From the NCBI GenBank assembly GCA_946479785.1, contig CAMLHQ010000064.1:1-18476 (forward strand): 18,476 nt of DNA, written 5' to 3'. The translations under genes were made by a program, and so were the position numbers. Below, piece after piece: positions 5,879 through 14,442 of this stretch. The first letter of the stretch is position 1. Each line of letters opens with the position of its first letter. A model generated the notes under the pieces. The model made no database searches and was not told where the DNA came from. It worked only from the letters and a program-made list of their open reading frames with translations. This DNA is from an uncultured Nitrospira sp. GTDB lineage: Bacteria > Nitrospirota > Nitrospiria > Nitrospirales > Nitrospiraceae.

Positions 5879-6729
5879 GAAAAACGCGATTCCAAGACGG
5901 CGCGCATGACGTCGACGGGGGCGGACCGGCCGGTCCATCGTTCGAACTGTGCCACGGCTTGAAAGAGAAACATCTCAAGTCCGGCAATCGTGTGGCAGCC
6001 GGCCGTCCTCGCATCGGCAAGCAACTGAGTTTCGCGAGGATTGTAGACGATGTCCATGACCGTAAGCCCCGGATGAAGATGCTGAACAGGCACACAGCTC
6101 TTCCCGATCTTGGGAGCCATGCCGACAGGCGTGCAGTGAATCAGCACGCGGGCCTCTGGCAATACGGCTTTCAGTGAAGCTTCGTCAAGATAGGCATCTT
6201 CGACCGTTACTCCGGTCTTGGCTTTCAGATCCGACGCGAGGCTTCTGCGTTCTTGCTCCTCGATACCCAATAGATGCAGCCGGCGGACACCCGCTTCCGA
6301 AGCGAGCGCGAATGCAATGGCCCGGGCCGCTCCACCTGAACCGAGGAGGACCACCGACTCATCGTGAAGTGGAGCCTTACCCTCCTGCAACGCACGGAGT
6401 GCTCCAGTGGCATCCGTATTGGCGCCGATGAGTTTCCCGTCTGTGACAACGATCGTATTGATGGCGCCAATGTGGCGAGCCGTCGCTTCCACTTCGTCGA
6501 GGAAGGGGATCGCGGCAACCTTGTGAGGGATCGTGACGCTGGCTCCCTGAAAGTTTCCCAAGGCGCGGAGACCCTTGATCGCATCACCGATCGCTTCAAC
6601 CCGCCAGGCCAGATAGATGAAGTTGAGTCCAAGTTTTTGGAATGCGGCGTTGTGAATAGCAGGAGAGAGCGAATGCTCAACCGGATTGCCGATCACGCCG
6701 CAGAACCGTGTCTGAGCGTTAATGTCCAT
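5875..6729 (-). CDS. aroE: Shikimate dehydrogenase (NADP+)
   Basis: A 284-residue enzyme that reduces 3-dehydroshikimate to shikimate with NADPH. The N-terminal substrate domain has SLSPAIHN (20-27), the VTIPHK loop with catalytic K70, N91, and catalytic D106 in GANTDATG. The Rossmann domain carries GSGGAARA, the nucleotide-binding loop. The C-terminal GLEMFLFQAVAQFERWTG segment is also typical, including the substrate glutamine. One small oddity: the usual Asn in the NVT motif before the catalytic lysine is Ser here (S64). ATG 6729 gives the expected N-terminus. It overlaps aroK by 4 bp and follows the small exported protein gene by 8 bp. Confidence 0.97.
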   Translation of the reverse strand: MDINAQTRFCGVIGNPVEHSLSPAIHNAAFQKLGLNFIYLAWRVEAIGDAIKGLRALGNFQGASVTIPHKVAAIPFLDEVEATARHIGAINTIVVTDGKLIGANTDATGALRALQEGKAPLHDESVVLLGSGGAARAIAFALASEAGVRRLHLLGIEEQERRSLASDLKAKTGVTVEDAYLDEASLKAVLPEARVLIHCTPVGMAPKIGKSCVPVQHLHPGLTVMDIVYNPRETQLLADARTAGCHTIAGLEMFLFQAVAQFERWTGRSAPVDVMRAVLESRFS

Positions 6730-6737
6730 CGCAGGGC

Positions 6738-7079
6738 CTATTTCTTGGTGAGGCGTGCCGCCACGTACTTTGCACCCTGCACCTGGTAGACTACCACCAC
6801 ATGATCGTCCTTTTTGAGATCCTTCAAGGAAGTCAGGCCGGTTCCGCTGAATGTCGTCTTTTCGTTGACGACAAAGGTGAAACGAGTTCCCCCTCCATCC
6901 TTCTTGACGGCGAACTTTCCCGCCACCTGATCCACGGTGAGGACGGTACCTGTGAATTCCGTCCCATCACTAGACCGAACGGAAGTCAAACCGATGCCCA
7001 GTAGAACGGCAAGACCGACTACAACTGCGGCTAGCATTCCGCGTGTCGATTTCACTGTTTGAACCTTGCAATCCAGCAT
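6738..7079 (-). CDS. Small exported protein with OB/beta-barrel-like domain, unknown function
   Basis: About 113 residues: a basic N-terminus, one hydrophobic stretch (LAAVVVGLAVLLGIGL) acting as signal peptide or anchor, then about 75 residues alternating in a beta-strand pattern (FTGTVLTVD, KFAVKKDGGG, FTFVVNEKTTF, DHVVVVYQV, KYVAARL). This resembles small periplasmic DUF5666-like or OB-fold proteins, but I cannot name the family. The start is ambiguous: ATG 7079 has a good ribosome site (GGAGAGG), whereas ATG 7094 overlaps the SDR stop as ATGA. The difference is five residues. It sits inside the aroE operon, 8 bp before aroE, with no obvious link to aromatic biosynthesis. Confidence 0.75.
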   Translation of the reverse strand: MLDCKVQTVKSTRGMLAAVVVGLAVLLGIGLTSVRSSDGTEFTGTVLTVDQVAGKFAVKKDGGGTRFTFVVNEKTTFSGTGLTSLKDLKKDDHVVVVYQVQGAKYVAARLTKK

Positions 7080-7090
7080 AGTCCTCTCCG

Positions 7091-7852
7091 TCATCCTTTG
7101 GTTGCCGTCATACCCCCGTCAATCGTGAACGTCCCGCCCGTCACCCAGCCAGCCTCGTCAGATGCCAAGTACAAAACCATGTTTGCCACCTCTTCCGGAG
7201 TGCCTGGGCGGCGAATGGCATATTGGGCCAGGATCGGTTGGAGCAGGTCCGGGTTCGCCATCAGGGGAGCCGCCATCGGTGTGTCGATCAATCCAGGATT
7301 CACGACGTTGCAGCGTATGCCATCTTTGGCATAATCAATCGCGAGTGCTCGAGTGAGCGCATCAAGCCCCCCTTTAGACGCTGCATAGGCGGTCAAGGTG
7401 GGAATGCCGACCAGGCTGGCGATGGACGAAATATTCACAATCGCCCCGCATCCTTGTTTGAGCATTTGAGGAACAATGGCTCGCGTCATGCGAAAAACGC
7501 CGGTGAGATTCACATCCAGGACAGTCGCCCAGGTGACGTCATCGGTTTCATGGAGTCGCTTCCCGAAATCCCCAATCCCGGCATTGTTCACCAGAATATC
7601 GATCCGTCCGAAGCTGTCGAGCGACCGCTGCACGACGTCTTGGGCATGCGCTTCATCCGTCACCGAACCGGCAACCGCCAGTGCTTTGCCCTTGTTGTGC
7701 CTGATTCCGCTCACCACGCGATCGAGCGCCTGTTGCCGACGACCAGTTACCACAACTGACGCGCCTTCGTCAGCGAAGCGTTTCGCCACCGCTTCTCCAA
7801 TTCCGGCGTTTCCTCCGGTCACGACGGCGACTTTCCCTTCCAATCGATTCAT
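7091..7852 (-). CDS. Short-chain dehydrogenase/reductase (SDR), probably NADP(H)-dependent
   Basis: A 253-residue classical SDR. Cofactor motif TGGNAGIG (12-19); NNAG (89-92); catalytic set N115, S143, Y156, K160; and the PG motif after the sixth strand. Two arginines after the second strand (TGRR, 36-39) favour NADP(H). The C-terminal IDGGMT ending is typical of the 3-ketoacyl-ACP reductase/glucose dehydrogenase-like group, but substrate cannot be told from sequence. ATG 7852 overlaps the trmI stop (ATGA), and its own stop overlaps the alternative start of the next gene, so it is co-translated in the operon. It is probably not FabG of the main fatty acid pathway, since no fab genes are nearby. 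Confidence 0.9.
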   Translation of the reverse strand: MNRLEGKVAVVTGGNAGIGEAVAKRFADEGASVVVTGRRQQALDRVVSGIRHNKGKALAVAGSVTDEAHAQDVVQRSLDSFGRIDILVNNAGIGDFGKRLHETDDVTWATVLDVNLTGVFRMTRAIVPQMLKQGCGAIVNISSIASLVGIPTLTAYAASKGGLDALTRALAIDYAKDGIRCNVVNPGLIDTPMAAPLMANPDLLQPILAQYAIRRPGTPEEVANMVLYLASDEAGWVTGGTFTIDGGMTATKG

Positions 7853-8718
7853 AAGGCTTCGTCCTCTCCTCGTGCTTCACTACCAGTGTCCTCAGCCGTA
7901 GGCTTGCCCGTCTGACATGGCGACCAGAATCCCGCCTCCACTCTTCTTGCCACGGTAAGAAAACCAGAATGGGCCACCATACGATGGTCGGGTCGTACGC
8001 TGCGACCTTGAATGGACCAAGTTCGCAAGAGAGTTTCAAATGTTTCGACCATGCCAAAGACCGCGGCACGTTCCAATGCCTCCACAGTCTGCTGTACTTG
8101 AGGCACGGTTGGCACAAAACTCAAATAGACCCCCCCCGATCGCAACGCACGCGCTGCGTGAGGCACAACCTGCCAGGGTTCAGGAAGATCAAGCACGAGG
8201 CGATCAAATGGCACACCGTCGTCCAGTAGATCGATGCCCTCGTAGGCGTTCTTGCGGAGGGAAACAAGATTCGGCACCGCGCCCATATAACGTTCGATGT
8301 TGGTCATCGCGGTTCTTGCGAAATCCTCCCGGGCTTCATAGGTCACGACCTGGCCTCTCGGCCCAACCGCCCGCAAGAGTGCCATTGTCAATGCGCCTGA
8401 TCCGGTACCCGCTTCAAAAACCCGCGCTCCTGGGTACACATCTGCCCACATGGGAATGAGCGCAAGATCTTTCGGGTAAAGTACCTGTGCGCCACGTGGC
8501 ATCTTGAGCACATACTCCCCGAACGTGGGACGTAACGCCAGCATCATCTTATCTCCAGAGAGCGTCACCAGCGAACCGTCCGGTTTGCCAATCAATTCAT
8601 CATGCGTGATCTTGTGCCCGCTTAGCTGATAAAGGTCCCCGGCCTTGAGGGTCAAGGCATAGTGACGCCCTTTCTTATCGACCAGATGAATACGTTCGCC
8701 GTTTTGCAGGTGTGACAT
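7849..8718 (-). CDS. trmI: tRNA (adenine-58-N1)-methyltransferase
   Basis: A 289-residue TrmI-type enzyme that methylates A58 in the T-loop of tRNA using S-adenosylmethionine. The N-terminal small beta-barrel domain (about 5-70) leads into the conserved LYPKDLALI (80-88). The Rossmann-fold methyltransferase follows, with motif I EAGTGSGALT (102-111), YEAR at 127-130 as the ribose-binding acidic motif, and motif DLPEPW (177-182). The length is slightly above typical because of a non-conserved C-terminal tail (last about 30 residues, acidic and Gly/Ser-rich). The first gene of the five-gene operon; ATG 8718 gives the normal N-terminus. Confidence 0.94.
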   Translation of the reverse strand: MSHLQNGERIHLVDKKGRHYALTLKAGDLYQLSGHKITHDELIGKPDGSLVTLSGDKMMLALRPTFGEYVLKMPRGAQVLYPKDLALIPMWADVYPGARVFEAGTGSGALTMALLRAVGPRGQVVTYEAREDFARTAMTNIERYMGAVPNLVSLRKNAYEGIDLLDDGVPFDRLVLDLPEPWQVVPHAARALRSGGVYLSFVPTVPQVQQTVEALERAAVFGMVETFETLLRTWSIQGRSVRPDHRMVAHSGFLTVARRVEAGFWSPCQTGKPTAEDTGSEARGEDEAL

Positions 8719-9136
8719 GGGTGGCCATTCTAGAAGCGCGGCACCGGCTTTTCAACAATGTCACCTGGTTGGAATCGACCAATTGTCTTGGTCTCCTGCG
8801 GTTGACCGCATGAAGGCTTCATCACCTGCTCGGGTGTGGCAAATCAGCGTCGCCTCTATCATGAAGCCTACACAGCCGCAACATCATTGCCTCAGCTCCA
8901 AGGGGCGTTTCCTCATTAGGGAATTCTAATAGTCCCAATCTTTCAGTATGATGGCCGCTGTCCATTCTCATGATCCATCCAGCATAGGATTTGCTGCGTA
9001 GAATATTGTGCCGATAAATACCAGGGCCATCCCTGGTTGAATCTTTCTGTATCAAGGTTGCCTCTTAATAGAATAAGGTTATCTCCGTTACGAAGTGACG
9101 AGGGCCGCCAGTCTGATGGCGAGGAGGGACGTTCAA
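8719..9136. other. Divergent intergenic region between trmI and the sigma factor gene
   Basis: About 420 bases with no believable gene; short frames on both strands lack ribosome sites. It must hold promoters for both flanking genes. A perfect 6-bp stem CCAGGG/CCCTGG with loop CCAT at 9021-9036 lies about 100 nt before the sigma factor start. It may be an operator or a leader hairpin. TTGAAT (9037-9042) and TAGAAT (9069-9074) resemble promoter hexamers but are too far apart to pair. Confidence 0.45.
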
Positions 9137-10393
9137 ATGAAAAATGACTTGTTCTCTAGCGATGGCCTGGAGCAGAAGCCGCCAGGGATGAAAGACGCGG
9201 ATGCCGACAATTCTGAGGATAGCGATTTGCTGGACATGATCGGCCGCGGTGTGTCGGATGAGGAGCCGGCTCAAGAAGTGGCAAAACCCGTTAAGCGGCA
9301 GCTCGAATCGAGTAGCCCGTTCCTGCTGGAGTCGTTGTATTTTCAATCGTTCGGCGAACGGGCGCTCTTAACGAGAGAAGAAGAAACGGCGTTGGCCAAA
9401 CGGATTGATCAGGGATCAAGCACGATCCGTACGACACTACGTCATGGCCATCGACTCCTCTCGCGCGTAAAGCGCTCGGACACAGTGATTGAAGCCCAGC
9501 ATACGCTGCAGACGGTTCGACGGTTGAGCGGCCTGTCGGCTACCGCCTTGGATAAGGCTGAACAGAGCATACTCGGCCTCATTAAAACGACAGCCGGACC
9601 TAACAAGTTGCCAATAACGGTTGGCAGGTCTTTGAAAAGCGACCTTGCAACTTTGCGTGAGGCGCGAGTGGTCCTGGAACAGGCAAAAGATGAGTTGGTG
9701 CGGTGCAATCTTCGTTTGGTCGTCGATGTCGCGAAGCATTACACCCGGCGCGGCCTCACGCTGTTGGACCTGGTACAGGAAGGTAATATCGGCCTGATGA
9801 AGGCGGCGGAGCGCTATCAGTACCGCAAAGGGTTCAAGTTCAGCACGTACGCCACCTGGTGGATCAGACAGGGTATCACGCGAGCCTTGGCAGACCAGTC
9901 ACGCACGATTCGCATTCCGGTTCACCAGACGGAGGCTTCGCATCGGATTCTTCGTGTGACGAGGCGGCTAGGGCAGCAACTCGGTCGACCGGCCAAGCTG
10001 GAGGAAATTGCCAGCGTATTAAAGATGAGACCGGAGCGTTTGCACGAAACGGTGCAGGCTTTTCAAGAACCGGTCGCGCTGGAACATCCGGTCGGTGATG
10101 GCGGAACGGAATTCGGCGAGCTTCTGCCCGACCTGCAGGCAGTCCTGCCTGATGCCCACGTGCATCGAACGGAAAGGACTCATCAGCTCGACCGTATTCT
10201 TGAGACCCTGACCCCACGCGAACAGACGGTGATTCGTCTCCGGTTTGGCATCGGCTACGATCAGCCTTGCACGCTTGAGCAGGTTGGACAAAGTCTGTCG
10301 GTGACGAGGGAACGGATCCGGCAGATCGAAGCGAAAGCCCTCAAGAAGCTGAAGACCCCAGCTATTAAGGAAATGTTCGCCTCCATCCAGTAA
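9137..10393 (+). CDS. Sigma-70 family RNA polymerase sigma factor (group 1/2, RpoD/RpoS-like)
   Basis: A 418-residue sigma factor. Acidic N-terminus (about 19-50) without a recognisable region 1.1; region 1.2 about 60-95; regions 2.1-2.4 about 184-260 with [13 protein letters not shown] and [16 protein letters not shown]; region 3 about 265-335; region 4 about 350-410 with the helix-turn-helix [19 protein letters not shown]. Between 1.2 and 2.1 lies an atypical linker of about 90 residues (96-183). Start choice: ATG 9137 has the ribosome site GAGGAGGG 8 nt upstream; GTG 9095 and ATG 9116 do not. It is monocistronic, ended by a strong terminator. It may be an RpoS-like alternative factor, but an RpoD paralogue is equally possible. 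Confidence 0.9.
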   Translation: MKNDLFSSDGLEQKPPGMKDADADNSEDSDLLDMIGRGVSDEEPAQEVAKPVKRQLESSSPFLLESLYFQSFGERALLTREEETALAKRIDQGSSTIRTTLRHGHRLLSRVKRSDTVIEAQHTLQTVRRLSGLSATALDKAEQSILGLIKTTAGPNKLPITVGRSLKSDLATLREARVVLEQAKDELVRCNLRLVVDVAKHYTRRGLTLLDLVQEGNIGLMKAAERYQYRKGFKFSTYATWWIRQGITRALADQSRTIRIPVHQTEASHRILRVTRRLGQQLGRPAKLEEIASVLKMRPERLHETVQAFQEPVALEHPVGDGGTEFGELLPDLQAVLPDAHVHRTERTHQLDRILETLTPREQTVIRLRFGIGYDQPCTLEQVGQSLSVTRERIRQIEAKALKKLKTPAIKEMFASIQ

Positions 10394-10417
10394 TGGCGTC
10401 GTTGAATGCAATGAGTT

Positions 10418-10441
10418 GGGGTGAGGAGCCTTCCTCACCCC
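10418..10441 (+). terminator. Intrinsic terminator after the sigma factor gene
   Basis: Perfect 10-bp stem GGGGTGAGGA/TCCTCACCCC with loop GCCT, 25 nt after the stop codon, followed by GTTCTATTT. The stem is strong; the T-tract is interrupted. Confidence 0.8.
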
Positions 10442-10486
10442 GTTCTATTTCGCCGTGGCTTTTCCTGAGGAGACAGTTGTGCGAGA

Positions 10487-11566
10487 ATGAGGCCGATTCG
10501 AAAGATGAGGCCTATGGCACGATGGACCACATCCCGCTTCGTTTTCCCCTTCGCCGTCACGATCGCTCTCTTAAGCCTCGTCACCCGCTCACTAGGATTA
10601 GCTAATCCAGGAGGGGGCGCTGCCGTCTCGATGGACAAGACCCTCTCCGTCCCGGCGGTAGTCGCAAAGGTTCGCCCTTCCGTCGTCACGATCCTCACGC
10701 GCGGCGTCCCGGCCAGCCCCTCACAAGCTCAATCGGGATCGGGATCCGGGGTTATCATCGATGATAGCGGATACATTCTCACGAACAACCATCTTGTCAC
10801 CGGCATCAAAAGCATCGTGGTGGGCCTTTCAACCGGTCGTCTGACGCCAGGCCGCGTCGTCGCCCGTGACTTCCTGCTCGACCTTGCCCTCGTCAAGATC
10901 AATGCGCAGGATTTGGCTCCGGCCGAGCTAAGCCCTCGACCCGACTTAGAAATCGGAGAGTCAGTCGTCGCGATCGGCAATCCTTTGGCGCTGAAAGGCG
11001 GCTCGACAGTTACTGTCGGCGTTGTCAGCGCAGTCGATCGGTCAGTCCTGACTCCCGATGGTGAAACGCTCTACGATCTGATTCAAACCGATGCCGCCAT
11101 TAATCCAGGTAACAGCGGGGGCCCACTGGTTGATCTTTCTGGTCGCGTTATTGGCATCAATGTCATTATCGCCCCGTCTGCGCAAGCCATCAGTTATGCA
11201 CTTTCCATGGAAGCGATCTACCCGCACATCCAATCGATGATGGTTCGCGGGTCCATTTACCGTCCCGATCTGGGGTTCACACCAGTCACAATTACGCCAA
11301 GCGTAATGGCCAGCTTCGGCCTCGAAGGTGACCGGGGTGTGCTGGCGCTTCAGGTCGACGCAGCCAAGCCGGCCGGAGTGGGCGGGCTTCAGAACGGCGA
11401 CATCATTACGGCTGTCGATCAGCATCAGGTGTTTAACATGGGGGACTTCTGGCATGCCCTGCTTCGGTCAGGGGATCAACCGACCGTCCAATTGACCTTG
11501 CACGGCAAGAGCGGGCAAGCCACGATCCAGCTTCCCAAACCGACCGCAATCAAGGCGGCACAGTGA
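10487..11566 (+). CDS. HtrA/Deg-type exported serine protease with one PDZ domain
   Basis: A 359-residue protein. A basic N-terminus and hydrophobic segment (about 18-38) form a signal peptide or anchor, so it acts in the periplasm. The trypsin-like domain (about 55-245) has the full triad: H102 in LTNNHLVTG, D132 in LLDLALVKI and S210 in NPGNSGGPL. A single PDZ domain spans about 260-348 (PAGVGGLQNGDIITAVDQHQV), as in DegS-like or short HtrA proteins rather than DegP with two. Role: cleaving or sensing misfolded envelope proteins. ATG 10487 is chosen, but nearby ATGs at 10505 and 10514 are possible; the ribosome site GGAG is rather distant. Its stop overlaps the lipB start (GTGA). Confidence 0.93.
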   Translation: MRPIRKMRPMARWTTSRFVFPFAVTIALLSLVTRSLGLANPGGGAAVSMDKTLSVPAVVAKVRPSVVTILTRGVPASPSQAQSGSGSGVIIDDSGYILTNNHLVTGIKSIVVGLSTGRLTPGRVVARDFLLDLALVKINAQDLAPAELSPRPDLEIGESVVAIGNPLALKGGSTVTVGVVSAVDRSVLTPDGETLYDLIQTDAAINPGNSGGPLVDLSGRVIGINVIIAPSAQAISYALSMEAIYPHIQSMMVRGSIYRPDLGFTPVTITPSVMASFGLEGDRGVLALQVDAAKPAGVGGLQNGDIITAVDQHQVFNMGDFWHALLRSGDQPTVQLTLHGKSGQATIQLPKPTAIKAAQ

Positions 11567-12351
11567 TTGGCATCGATTATCCCGAACAGGCCCAAAATGA
11601 TCGGAGTAAGACTCCCACGCAAATTATCCCTCAAGCTCCTCGGCCAGCTACACTGATCGCATTTGAAGACCCAGTGCCTTATTCAGAAGCGTGGGCGCTT
11701 CAGCAACGACTCCATGCGGAATGTGTCTCAGGAACCAGAACGGATACGCTCGTGTTGCTCGAACATCCGCCGGTGTATACGGTGGGGCGTCGCACCAAGC
11801 CGGCTCACCTGAGACGAGGTGAAGCAGCGCTGCGTGAAACTGGCGCCACAATTGAAGCGGTGAATCGCGGTGGATCGGTCACCTATCATGGTCCTGGGCA
11901 ATTGGTCGGATATCCGATCCTTTCGTTGTCCCAGCACGCATCAGGACCAAAGGCTTATGTGCGGTTACTTGAGGATGTGCTCATCGGTGCGCTCGCCCTC
12001 TGGGGCATTGCCGGCAATCGACAGGTCAACAATCCGGGCGTCTGGACGAAATCGGACCGAGGAGCGGCTAAGGTTGCCTCGATCGGCGTGCGAGTGGACC
12101 GCGGAGTCACTCTGCATGGCTTTGCGTTGAACGTCGATCTCGATCTGTCGCCGTTCGCTCATATCGTTCCCTGCGGTCTCGAGGAATGTACGACCACTAC
12201 TATGGCAGAAATCGCGCAATCGCCCGTCTCCCTCCGAATGATTGCACGCCAAGTGTCAGAGGTCTTCGCGTCCGTGTTTCATCTTGAATGGACAAACCCC
12301 TCACCTGACATCAGGATGCCTGATCTTATTGAACACCACACGGAGGGCTAA
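11563..12351 (+). CDS. lipB: Lipoyl(octanoyl)-ACP:protein N-octanoyltransferase
   Basis: LipB moves the octanoyl group from acyl carrier protein to lipoyl domains of 2-oxoacid dehydrogenases and glycine cleavage H protein. Motifs: RGGSVTYHGPGQLVGYP (102-118), the AKVASIG loop with catalytic K170, HGFALNV, and the active-site C204 in VPCG. The K-to-C spacing of 34 equals that of the E. coli enzyme. A GTG start at 11563 overlaps the protease stop by 4 bp. The first 28 residues are not part of the family fold, so a later start is conceivable, but none has a better site. LipA is not in the window. Confidence 0.95.
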   Translation: MIGIDYPEQAQNDRSKTPTQIIPQAPRPATLIAFEDPVPYSEAWALQQRLHAECVSGTRTDTLVLLEHPPVYTVGRRTKPAHLRRGEAALRETGATIEAVNRGGSVTYHGPGQLVGYPILSLSQHASGPKAYVRLLEDVLIGALALWGIAGNRQVNNPGVWTKSDRGAAKVASIGVRVDRGVTLHGFALNVDLDLSPFAHIVPCGLEECTTTTMAEIAQSPVSLRMIARQVSEVFASVFHLEWTNPSPDIRMPDLIEHHTEG

Positions 12352-12358
12352 GCGATTT

Positions 12359-13624
12359 ATGTCATCTTTGCACGAACTCGATACACCGACATTCCGATTG
12401 GCCGTGGCACAGTTCGATCAGGCCGCAGACTTGATGGGACTCGACTCCAACCTGCGTGAGCGATTGAAATATCCTCAACGCTCATTGGTCGTGAGCCTGC
12501 CCATCAGGATGGATGATGGTCGAGTCGAAGTGTTTACGGGTTACCGCGTGCAACATGACTCGTCCCGTGGACCGTCCAAAGGCGGTATTCGCTACCACGC
12601 CGGCGTCAACCTCGGTGAGGTGGCGGCATTGGCCATGTGGATGACCTGGAAATGCGCTTTGGCGGACTTACCGTATGGTGGCGCCAAGGGAGGTGTAGCT
12701 GTCGCGCCGAAGCAACTATCGCGGGCGGAACTCCAGCGCCTCACTCGTCGATATGCGGCGGAGATTTTCCCCTTAATCGGCCCCGATAAAGACGTACCGG
12801 CTCCTGACGTCGGTACCGATGCGCAGGTCATGGCCTGGATCATGGATACCTACAGTCAACAGGTCGGCTTTGCCGTGCCGGGTGTCGTGACAGGCAAACC
12901 GCTCTCGATCGGAGGGAGTCTTGGCCGGGAAGAAGCCACAGGTCGCGGGGTCGTCTGCGTGACCCTCGAAGCCCTCCGCCACCTCAAATTGGACATCCGC
13001 AATACCACCGTTGCCATCCAAGGATTTGGGAATGTGGGTTCCCACACCGCACGCATTATGCATGAATCCGGAGCCAAGGTCGTAGCAGTCAGCGACGTGC
13101 ATGGTGGTATCTACAATGCGCGCGGCCTCGACATTCCGAAGCTTCTTTTGCAGTATAGGCACCCAGAGCAATCCCTCACCGACACCAAGTTAGGAGATCG
13201 GCTCACCAATGACGAACTGCTTCAGCTCGCTTGCACCGTGCTCGTACCAGCGGCGCTGTCTGAACAGATTACCGAACGGAATGCGGCCAAACTGCGCTGC
13301 CAAGTACTTGCGGAAGGTGCCAATGGACCAACCACGTTGGAAGCCGACCGCATCGTGCAGGACAGAGAAATCTTTGTGATTCCCGATATCCTGGCAAACG
13401 CAGGCGGGGTGATCGTCTCCTATTTTGAGTGGGTGCAAGACGCCCAGCGATTCTTTTGGAAGGCTTCCGATATTCAGCACCGCCTCCAAGAACACATGAT
13501 CGCAGCCTTTCAGCGGACACTGGAATTCGCGACCGCGAAACGCACCTCGATGCGAATGGCCGCGCTGATGAGCGGAATCGAAAAAGTGGCGCAGGCCCAT
13601 TTGCATCGTGGACTTTACCCGTGA
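12359..13624 (+). CDS. gdhA: Glutamate dehydrogenase, Glu/Leu/Phe/Val dehydrogenase family
   Basis: A 421-residue hexameric-type enzyme interconverting glutamate and 2-oxoglutarate plus ammonium. Substrate domain: K74, K98 and catalytic K110 in LPYGGAKGG, and D150 in VPAPDVGT. Cofactor domain: GFGNVG at 222-227, with D246 at the end of the next strand (VAVSDVHG), which favours NAD(H). The length fits the about 420-residue bacterial/archaeal NAD type. The open frame reaches back to 12242 inside lipB, but ATG 12359, with GGAGGG 11 nt upstream, gives the family-typical N-terminus. It follows lipB by 7 bp. A catabolic or ammonium-assimilating role cannot be told from sequence. Confidence 0.95.
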   Translation: MSSLHELDTPTFRLAVAQFDQAADLMGLDSNLRERLKYPQRSLVVSLPIRMDDGRVEVFTGYRVQHDSSRGPSKGGIRYHAGVNLGEVAALAMWMTWKCALADLPYGGAKGGVAVAPKQLSRAELQRLTRRYAAEIFPLIGPDKDVPAPDVGTDAQVMAWIMDTYSQQVGFAVPGVVTGKPLSIGGSLGREEATGRGVVCVTLEALRHLKLDIRNTTVAIQGFGNVGSHTARIMHESGAKVVAVSDVHGGIYNARGLDIPKLLLQYRHPEQSLTDTKLGDRLTNDELLQLACTVLVPAALSEQITERNAAKLRCQVLAEGANGPTTLEADRIVQDREIFVIPDILANAGGVIVSYFEWVQDAQRFFWKASDIQHRLQEHMIAAFQRTLEFATAKRTSMRMAALMSGIEKVAQAHLHRGLYP

Positions 13625-13675
13625 TCAGCCGGACACATCCATTCTTTCACCTGTAGCGATCGCCGGGCTGCGCCC

Positions 13676-14065
13676 ATGAAAGAGTACACACTGGCGTTTC
13701 TTGCCGGGATTTGGGCTGCCGATGGCCTCTCGCTGCTCATCGCTCCCCGAGCAGTCATACATCGAGTTCGGGAGGCTACCGCGATGACACCAGGCATCTT
13801 CCGTTGGCAAATTCTTGCTATCGCTGCCGGCGTCGCCTTACTCATCCTGGGATTCGATATTGCCTATAGTCCTCTTTGGATGATTACTGCATTTGCCATG
13901 ATGGCGAAGGGTTCCCTGTTGTGGCTGGGTCCTACAGAATTGCGCGCGCGCCTTCTTGAATGGTGCCTGAGCCGAGAAGACGTGGACTATCGATTTTGGG
14001 GCCTTGGGCTCTGCGCTCTGGCGCTGCTGCTGCTGCATGCATTAGGATGGATCGGGCGAGAGTGA
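13676..14065 (+). CDS. Small integral membrane protein, unknown function
   Basis: A 129-residue, very hydrophobic protein with about four membrane segments (roughly 5-23, 44-62, 67-85 and 107-125). A conserved-looking ADGLSLLIAPR lies after the first segment, and a charged loop LRARLLEWCLSREDVDYRFW precedes the last. I do not recognise the family. It lies 51 bp after glutamate dehydrogenase on the same strand and may be co-transcribed, but the ribosome site is weak. Coding likelihood rests on membrane-protein composition and the tidy fit between neighbours. Confidence 0.7.
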   Translation: MKEYTLAFLAGIWAADGLSLLIAPRAVIHRVREATAMTPGIFRWQILAIAAGVALLILGFDIAYSPLWMITAFAMMAKGSLLWLGPTELRARLLEWCLSREDVDYRFWGLGLCALALLLLHALGWIGRE

Positions 14066-14087
14066 CAGGCGGAAGCGAGTCCGCTCG

Positions 14088-14381
14088 ATGGACAGAGAAA
14101 TCATTGTCAGGCTGTGGGAAGCTCATAAGCACGACGGCTGGCCGCTGGTGGGCAGCGAGCACGAAGGACCGCTGATGACCTTGGATACGGTCATTAGTGG
14201 CTGCGTCGTCTATTTTCTTGACAGCCAAGACGGTTTGGATGAACAGCGGCGTGCGATTGTCGTGGATTGTCTTTCGGATCTGGAAACATTGGAAGAAGAT
14301 CTTGAAGAGGATTGCCGTCCGTACTTTCAACGTCTTCGCGAACTCGGCACATTGCTCCTGATCATACCCGGCAGAGTATAG
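14088..14381 (+). CDS. Small soluble acidic protein, unknown function
   Basis: A 97-residue protein, strongly acidic in the second half (about 60-80: DLETLEEDLEEDC), with no signal peptide or membrane segment and two or three predicted helices. No family recognised. It starts 22 bp after the membrane protein gene on the same strand, so it is probably the last gene of the htrA-lipB-gdhA unit. The ribosome site is weak (GGAAG further upstream). A hairpin terminator follows at 14409. Confidence 0.65.
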   Translation: MDREIIVRLWEAHKHDGWPLVGSEHEGPLMTLDTVISGCVVYFLDSQDGLDEQRRAIVVDCLSDLETLEEDLEEDCRPYFQRLRELGTLLLIIPGRV

Positions 14382-14408
14382 ATCCATATCATAGATCGTT
14401 GTAGCAAA

Positions 14409-14433
14409 GGTGGAAGCCAAAGAGGCTTCCACC
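14409..14433 (-). terminator. Terminator between convergent genes, most likely for the truncated hemoglobin gene
   Basis: Perfect 10-bp stem GGTGGAAGCC/GGCTTCCACC with a 5-nt loop (14419-14423). On the minus strand it lies 9 bases after the hemoglobin stop and is followed by TTTGCT. On the plus strand it lies 27 bases after the small acidic gene but lacks a T-run. It may work in both directions. Confidence 0.7.
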
Positions 14434-14442
14434 CCATCACCA

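Noticed and set aside
8822..9055. Minus-strand open frame in the trmI/sigma intergenic region
   Set aside because: No ribosome site, no recognisable protein features, and it lies where promoters are needed.
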